Assembly: GCA_002405435.1 (NCBI GenBank)
Contig: DHLU01000096.1
Coordinates: forward strand, 1 to 9,441
Direction of reading: 5' to 3'
Source of the DNA: Flavobacteriales bacterium UBA4660
Lineage (GTDB): Bacteria > Bacteroidota > Bacteroidia > Flavobacteriales_D > Sanyastnellaceae
Length of the DNA: 9,441 bases
Part shown: piece after piece, positions 6,027 through 9,441 of the stretch
How the letters are laid out: each line of letters opens with the position of its first letter
Position numbering within the stretch: the first letter of the stretch is position 1
Translations under genes and position numbers: made by a program
The notes under the pieces: generated by a model
What the model was told of the DNA's origin: nothing
The model's database searches: none
Seen by the model: the letters and a program-made list of their open reading frames with translations, nothing else

Positions 6027-7368
6027 GATTTCAACCAACAGCGTAACGAGCCGTATCGATAAGACCAAGTACAAGTCTTTCCTTGCGATCATCACCTCGC
6101 GGCGGTCATCTACACGAAGATATCTTGTCAGTGTGTTGGGTGTAGCGGCCATTGTAGCCATGTTTTTGCCCTGGACCCAGAACGTGCGCGCGCGCGGGCA
6201 AGTCACTTCACTCGCCCCGGGCGAACGTCCGCAAACCATCAACACAGTCATTCCCGGCCGAATTGAAGAGTGGTTTGTCAGTGAAGGGCAACTGGTGGCT
6301 GCCGGAGACACCCTGCTCAGGTTGTCTGAGGTCAAGGATGAGTACTTCAACCCTGACCTGCTGGCCAACGTGCGCGAGCAGGTAGAGACTAAGGAATCAG
6401 GTGCGGTAAGCTATATGCAAAAGGCCAATGCACTAGACACCCAGATAGACGCGCTTATCTCTTCACGTAACCTGAAAACACAGCAGCAGAAGACAAAACT
6501 CATGCAGCTGAAACTCAAGATTGTCAGCGATAGCATCGCCTATGAGGCAGCACTGGCCAATGCGATGGTAGCTGACGAACAGTTTAAGCGCTTCAAGAGT
6601 CTGTACGAAAAAGACCTTAAGTCACAAACCGAACTGGAGCAGCGCGAAGTAGCCCTGCAAAATGCGCGGGCCAAAGAGACCGAAACCCGCAACTCGGTGA
6701 CCATTGCGCAGCAGGAATACCGCAACGCAACGGTGGAACTGTTGTCTATCGAGCAGGACTATCTCGACAAAATCTCCAAGGCGGAAAGCGAAAAATATGC
6801 GACACTCAGTGCCCTCTACGACACCGAAGCACAGATAACCAAGTTGCGCAATCAACAGGCCAACTACCAGGTAAGGAGCGGCTTCTATTATATAACTGCC
6901 CCTGCCGCAGGCTATATCACCCGCGCACTGGTGCAGGGTGTGGGCGAAATGGTGAGTGAGGGTGCCGAAGTGATAACCCTCATGCCCATTGCCAAGGAAC
7001 TTGCCGTTGAAGTATTTGTATCGCCGCTCGATATGCCCCTGCTCAACAAGGGCCAGGAGGTTCGCTTTCTGTTTGATGGATGGCCCGCCTTCTTCTTCAG
7101 CGGCTGGCCCGGCGTATCCTTCGGAACCTATTCGGGTAAGATTGTAGCCATTGATAACTTTATCAGTGAAAACGGCAAATTCAGGCTGCTTGTGGCGCCC
7201 AATCCCGACGATGTGCCCTGGCCGGTCGGTCTGCGCGTGGGTACCGGCACGCAGGCCTTTGCACTGCTCAATGACGTACCCGTCTGGTACGAACTCTGGC
7301 GACAACTCAACGGCTTCCCGCCTGACTTTTATACAAACACCATCCCTCAAGATGCCAAAAAGAAGTAA
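6019..7368 (+). CDS. HlyD-family membrane fusion (periplasmic adaptor) protein
   Basis: A 449-residue adaptor that would bridge the ABC transporter and the TolC-like channel through the periplasm. A short cytosolic N-terminus is followed by one transmembrane helix (about residues 35-51, YLVSVLGVAAIVAMFLPW). The first half of the lipoyl/biotinyl-like domain is at 75-102 (TVIPGRIEEWFVSEGQLV, then AAGDTLLRL). A long coiled-coil hairpin spans roughly 112-285, rich in Lys, Glu, Gln and Ala. The second lipoyl half is at 290-322 (YITAPAAGYITRALVQ, then GEMVSEGAEV), followed by a beta-barrel domain to the C-terminus, as in HlyD. The start codon lies inside the last codons of the ABC gene and the end overlaps the TolC gene by 17 bp, a sign of translational coupling. 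A 14-bp alternating pyrimidine-purine tract (6183-6196) encodes part of VRAR. Family certainty is high; the cargo is unknown. Confidence 0.92.
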   Translation: MLEISTNSVTSRIDKTKYKSFLAIITSRRSSTRRYLVSVLGVAAIVAMFLPWTQNVRARGQVTSLAPGERPQTINTVIPGRIEEWFVSEGQLVAAGDTLLRLSEVKDEYFNPDLLANVREQVETKESGAVSYMQKANALDTQIDALISSRNLKTQQQKTKLMQLKLKIVSDSIAYEAALANAMVADEQFKRFKSLYEKDLKSQTELEQREVALQNARAKETETRNSVTIAQQEYRNATVELLSIEQDYLDKISKAESEKYATLSALYDTEAQITKLRNQQANYQVRSGFYYITAPAAGYITRALVQGVGEMVSEGAEVITLMPIAKELAVEVFVSPLDMPLLNKGQEVRFLFDGWPAFFFSGWPGVSFGTYSGKIVAIDNFISENGKFRLLVAPNPDDVPWPVGLRVGTGTQAFALLNDVPVWYELWRQLNGFPPDFYTNTIPQDAKKK

Positions 7369-8788
7369 AAAGAAGGTCACGCTCTTTCTGCTGTCTTTGA
7401 TGGTTAGTGTGCCGATAGCCGCTCAGATGGACAGCACAATGGCCGTTGTGCTCACCTATGAGTCCTTTTTGGCCGGACTGTCTTCTCACCCTGTCATGGT
7501 GCAGGCCGGTATCAAGTCAGACATGGGCGCCTCGGCCATGCAACAGGCACGCGGCGGTTTCGATCCCGTAGTGCAATCGGGCTTCGCTACCAAATCAATG
7601 GATGGTAAAAGTTACTACGACCTGCAGCAGGCACACCTGACCATGCCAACGCGATCACCGGTGCGCTTTTCGGGCGGCGTTGAGCGCAATATCGGCGACA
7701 ACCTTAACCCCCAGACGCTCACGCCCGAAGGCGGACAGTGGTATGCCGGTGTCAACTTTCCGCTGCTGCAGGGCCTGATGACTGATGCAAGGCGAACAGC
7801 ATGGCAGGAAGCGGTTGCCTATAATGACTTTGCCAACGCCGAAAGAGACAAGTACGAACTGGGCCTGTGGTTTGATGCCTCCAAAACCTACGCCGACTGG
7901 TGGAATGCCTACGAAAAAACACGTATCAGCCTGGAACTAAGAGACCTCGCCCTGCAGCGGCTCGGGGCTGTAAAAGACCGGGCCATTTCGGGCGATTTGC
8001 CGCTTATCGATACCGTTGAGGCGGGCATGCAACTCCGGATGCGCCAACAGCAACTGGCCGAGAGCAACGTGCGGGAAACTTCCGCGCGCATGATACTGGG
8101 CAACTTTATCTGGAGCCCGGGCCCCGACAACACGCTGGTGCCGGCAGCATCGCCGCCTGACATGAGACCCTCTGCCTGGCCCTTCGGTGTGTCGCTGCAG
8201 TTTACGCAATACCCCCTTGACTCGCTGCCCTCGGTTATTGAGCGCACCCAACCCTTCCTCAGACAAGCCGATGCCGAAATACGGGGCATGGATGCGGAAC
8301 TGCGCTGGAAGCGCGAACAGCGCAAACCCCAACTCGACCTTTCTTATACCGCGCTCAGCTATCTCGACACCCAGGACGGCAATGTGATGCCTGACGGCAC
8401 CGATTACGTAGCCGGCATCCAATTCCGATATCCGCTGCTCAACCGCGCAGCAAGAGGCGCCGCAACACTGCAGGAACTGAAGGTCAACGACAAAGTGCTC
8501 GAGCGCTCCCTGCTGAAAACACGCATAACCAACCAGGCCAGGGCCTTGTCGGAAAACATTGCCCAGTTCAGGCAACAGCTAGACCTCAACACCACCAACG
8601 TGCAGTCTCTTAAAGTACTGCTCGACGGGGAAAGAGAAAATTTCTTCAACGGAGAAAGCTCCCTGTTTCTGATTAACCAGCGTGAGATGGCCTATATGGA
8701 TGCGCGATTCAGATTGGCTGACCTGCAGTCAGGTCTGTTTAAAATGCAATGTGAACTTCAGTATACACTCGGATTAATTCCTCAATAA
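7352..8788 (+). CDS. TolC-family outer-membrane efflux protein
   Basis: A 478-residue outer-membrane channel subunit. The signal peptide has a basic start (MPKRSKKK), a hydrophobic core and a likely cut after PIAAQ (about residue 25). No lipobox cysteine is present. Two repeats of long amphipathic helices with short strands follow. Near the start lies the motif QQARGGFDPVVQSGF, typical of Bacteroidota TolC-like proteins, and the C-terminal part ends with helix-rich sequence and QYTLGLIPQ. The frame is open further upstream to 7151, but that stretch is antisense-like sequence inside the HlyD gene; ATG 7352 gives a proper signal peptide and so is preferred. It would form the outer-membrane exit of the type I system encoded by the three adjoining genes. 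Family assignment is strong. Confidence 0.9.
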   Translation: MPKRSKKKVTLFLLSLMVSVPIAAQMDSTMAVVLTYESFLAGLSSHPVMVQAGIKSDMGASAMQQARGGFDPVVQSGFATKSMDGKSYYDLQQAHLTMPTRSPVRFSGGVERNIGDNLNPQTLTPEGGQWYAGVNFPLLQGLMTDARRTAWQEAVAYNDFANAERDKYELGLWFDASKTYADWWNAYEKTRISLELRDLALQRLGAVKDRAISGDLPLIDTVEAGMQLRMRQQQLAESNVRETSARMILGNFIWSPGPDNTLVPAASPPDMRPSAWPFGVSLQFTQYPLDSLPSVIERTQPFLRQADAEIRGMDAELRWKREQRKPQLDLSYTALSYLDTQDGNVMPDGTDYVAGIQFRYPLLNRAARGAATLQELKVNDKVLERSLLKTRITNQARALSENIAQFRQQLDLNTTNVQSLKVLLDGERENFFNGESSLFLINQREMAYMDARFRLADLQSGLFKMQCELQYTLGLIPQ

Positions 8789-8796
8789 TTCAGCCC

Positions 8797-9111
8797 ATGA
8801 TCGTCATTCACATCATCACAGAAAATGAAAAACAAATCGCGCGCATCGGGGAATGGCTCTTGCGGGAAAAACTGGTGCACGAATCGGTCGACATCGATTA
8901 CCAGGATTCATGGAAACTGGTTGATGGAGCGCTGGTGAAGTACTCCACCTTCAAACTCTCAGCCCGCACCAAGGCGCTGCTCTTTATGGCCATCGAAGCC
9001 GGACTCACCACGCAGTATGGCGAACGAGGCTGGTGTCTCTACTCTACACCGGTGCTCAATATGGACAAGGAAAACCAGACAGCCTTGATCAATGCTACCG
9101 TGCGGGTATAA
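8797..9111 (+). CDS. Small CutA-like protein
   Basis: A 104-residue cytosolic protein with no signal peptide or membrane segment. Its length and layout recall CutA (usually about 105-112 residues): a first strand IVIHIITENEKQ, a helix ARIGEWLLREKLVHESV as in the CutA helix that follows the first strand, then strands with WKLVDGALV and YSTFKLSARTKALLF, which line up with the CutA motifs around the W-x-G-K and K-T segments. The usual CutA 'HPYEVPEI' end motif is absent, so I treat this as a CutA-like or related ferredoxin-like fold, not a true CutA. It starts 8 bp after the TolC gene and may be in the same operon, where a link to export is unproven. It could also simply be an unrelated passenger. 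Confidence 0.6.
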   Translation: MIVIHIITENEKQIARIGEWLLREKLVHESVDIDYQDSWKLVDGALVKYSTFKLSARTKALLFMAIEAGLTTQYGERGWCLYSTPVLNMDKENQTALINATVRV

Positions 9112-9126
9112 CCCCGGCGCAGGCCA

Positions 9127-9144
9127 CAGGCCGGTATTCGCCTG
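9127..9144 (+). other. Weak hairpin after the CutA-like gene
   Basis: CAGGC (9127-9131) pairs with GCCTG (9140-9144) across an 8-nt loop, 15 bp after the stop codon. No U-run follows, so a terminator role is unsupported beyond the position. The gap to the convergent tRNA is 80 bp. Confidence 0.15.
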
Positions 9145-9191
9145 GTCAACATTACCCGCCCAACCGGCTTAGGCAACAGCGTGGTACGAAG

Positions 9192-9263
9192 TGGTCTCAC
9201 CAGGAATCGAACCTGGATCAAGAGTTTAGGAAACTCCTATTCTATCCGTTGAACTATGAGACC
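9192..9263 (-). tRNA. tRNA-Arg (anticodon CCT)
   Basis: A complete 72-nt cloverleaf read on the - strand. The 7-bp acceptor stem pairs GGTCTCA with TGAGACC, with discriminator A. The anticodon stem GGAGT/ACTCT (one G-T pair) carries the loop TTCCTAA, so the anticodon is CCT, reading AGG. The T arm is CCAGG/CCTGG with loop TTCGATT, and the D arm has GTTC/GAAT with the GG pair in its loop. The CCA end is not encoded, as C then TTCG follows, so it is added by CCA-adding enzyme. It lies 80 bp after the convergent CutA-like gene. Confidence 0.95.
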
Positions 9264-9292
9264 CGAAAACTTTTCTACCCCCAACGGGGCCG

Positions 9293-9300
9293 CAAAAGTA
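9293..9300 (-). promoter_or_regulatory. -7 box of the tRNA-Arg gene
   Basis: On the - strand this reads TACTTTTG, an exact Bacteroidota TAnnTTTG box, followed by CGGCCCCG. It ends 29 nt before the tRNA 5' end, which suits a short leader. The leader contains a small CCCC-GTT-GGGG hairpin. No TTG at the normal -33 spacing was found. Confidence 0.7.
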
Positions 9301-9333
9301 GAGAGTTTTAGGAAATTGATGTCCGGGATACAA

Positions 9334-9341
9334 TACTTTTG
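9334..9341 (+). promoter_or_regulatory. -7 box of the CAT-anticodon tRNA gene
   Basis: TACTTTTG matches TAnnTTTG exactly and is followed by CAGCCCCG, 20 nt before the tRNA 5' end. It mirrors the box of the divergent tRNA gene. An ATTG at 9315-9318 is present, but its 15-bp spacing is shorter than the usual 19. Confidence 0.7.
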
Positions 9342-9361
9342 CAGCCCCGCATAGCGGTTAA

Positions 9362-9435
9362 GCGCCCATAGCTCAGTCGGTTAGAGCAACAGACTCATAA
9401 TCTGTGGGTCCCTGGTTCGAGCCCAGGTGGGCGCA
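9362..9435 (+). tRNA. tRNA with CAT anticodon (elongator Met or Ile2)
   Basis: A full 74-nt cloverleaf. The 7-bp acceptor stem pairs GCGCCCA with TGGGCGC, with discriminator A. The D arm is GCTC/GAGC, the anticodon stem ACAGA/TCTGT with loop CTCATAA (anticodon CAT), and the T arm CCTGG/CCAGG with loop TTCGAGC. The first acceptor pair is G-C, so it is not the initiator tRNA, which lacks a proper 1-72 pair. Both an elongator Met tRNA and an Ile2 tRNA, whose C34 is changed to lysidine by TilS, share this loop. The acceptor carries C4-G69 and C5-G68, as E. coli Ile2 does and E. coli Met does not, which favours Ile2 slightly. CCA is not encoded. Confidence 0.92.
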
Positions 9436-9441
9436 CCCCCC

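Noticed and set aside
6622..7380. - strand open frame of 252 codons
   Set aside because: Antisense to the HlyD gene, whose lipoyl and coiled-coil parts are clear.
9033..9311. + strand frame of 92 codons
   Set aside because: Begins within the CutA-like gene in another frame and runs antisense through a tRNA gene.

Overview
The window looks like a chromosomal segment from a member of the Bacteroidota. The evidence is three exact matches to the TAnnTTTG -7 box of that phylum (all TACTTTTG), a general lack of Shine-Dalgarno sequences before the genes, and gene content typical of the phylum: a porin O/P-like protein, a WHy/LEA14-like lipoprotein, and tRNA genes without an encoded CCA end. I cannot name a genus. 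There are no phage or IS genes and no CRISPR array.

Left part (1-3640), probably phosphate-related: the 3' part of a DUF47/PhoU-like Pit accessory gene, 24 bp before a complete PiT-family phosphate transporter, on the + strand. A small WHy/LEA14-like lipoprotein gene follows. A porin of the phosphate-selective O/P type faces it on the - strand, with a 159-bp convergent interval containing weak hairpins. The porin could bring an anion across the outer membrane and Pit could take phosphate across the inner membrane, but that link is inference from proximity.

Middle (3641-4334): a gene-poor stretch of about 690 bp. It holds TTTGTTA repeats upstream of the porin, a strong -7 box at 3822-3829, and a GC-rich, hairpin-rich stretch with no convincing gene. 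It is the least explained part of the window.

Right part (4335-9111): a tight + strand operon of ABC transporter (permease plus ATPase), HlyD-type membrane fusion protein, TolC-type outer-membrane protein and a 104-residue CutA-like protein. The first two genes overlap by 8 bp and the second and third by 17 bp; the last gap is 8 bp. Together the first three form a type I secretion/efflux envelope-spanning set. The ABC ATPase keeps Walker A and the Q-loop, but its signature motif, catalytic glutamate, D-loop and switch histidine are altered. No secreted substrate or C39 peptidase domain is visible.

End (9112-9441): two divergent tRNA genes, tRNA-Arg(CCT) on the - strand and a CAT-anticodon tRNA (elongator Met or Ile2) on the + strand. 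They are driven by back-to-back, nearly identical promoters (15 of 16 bases matching from the -7 box onward).
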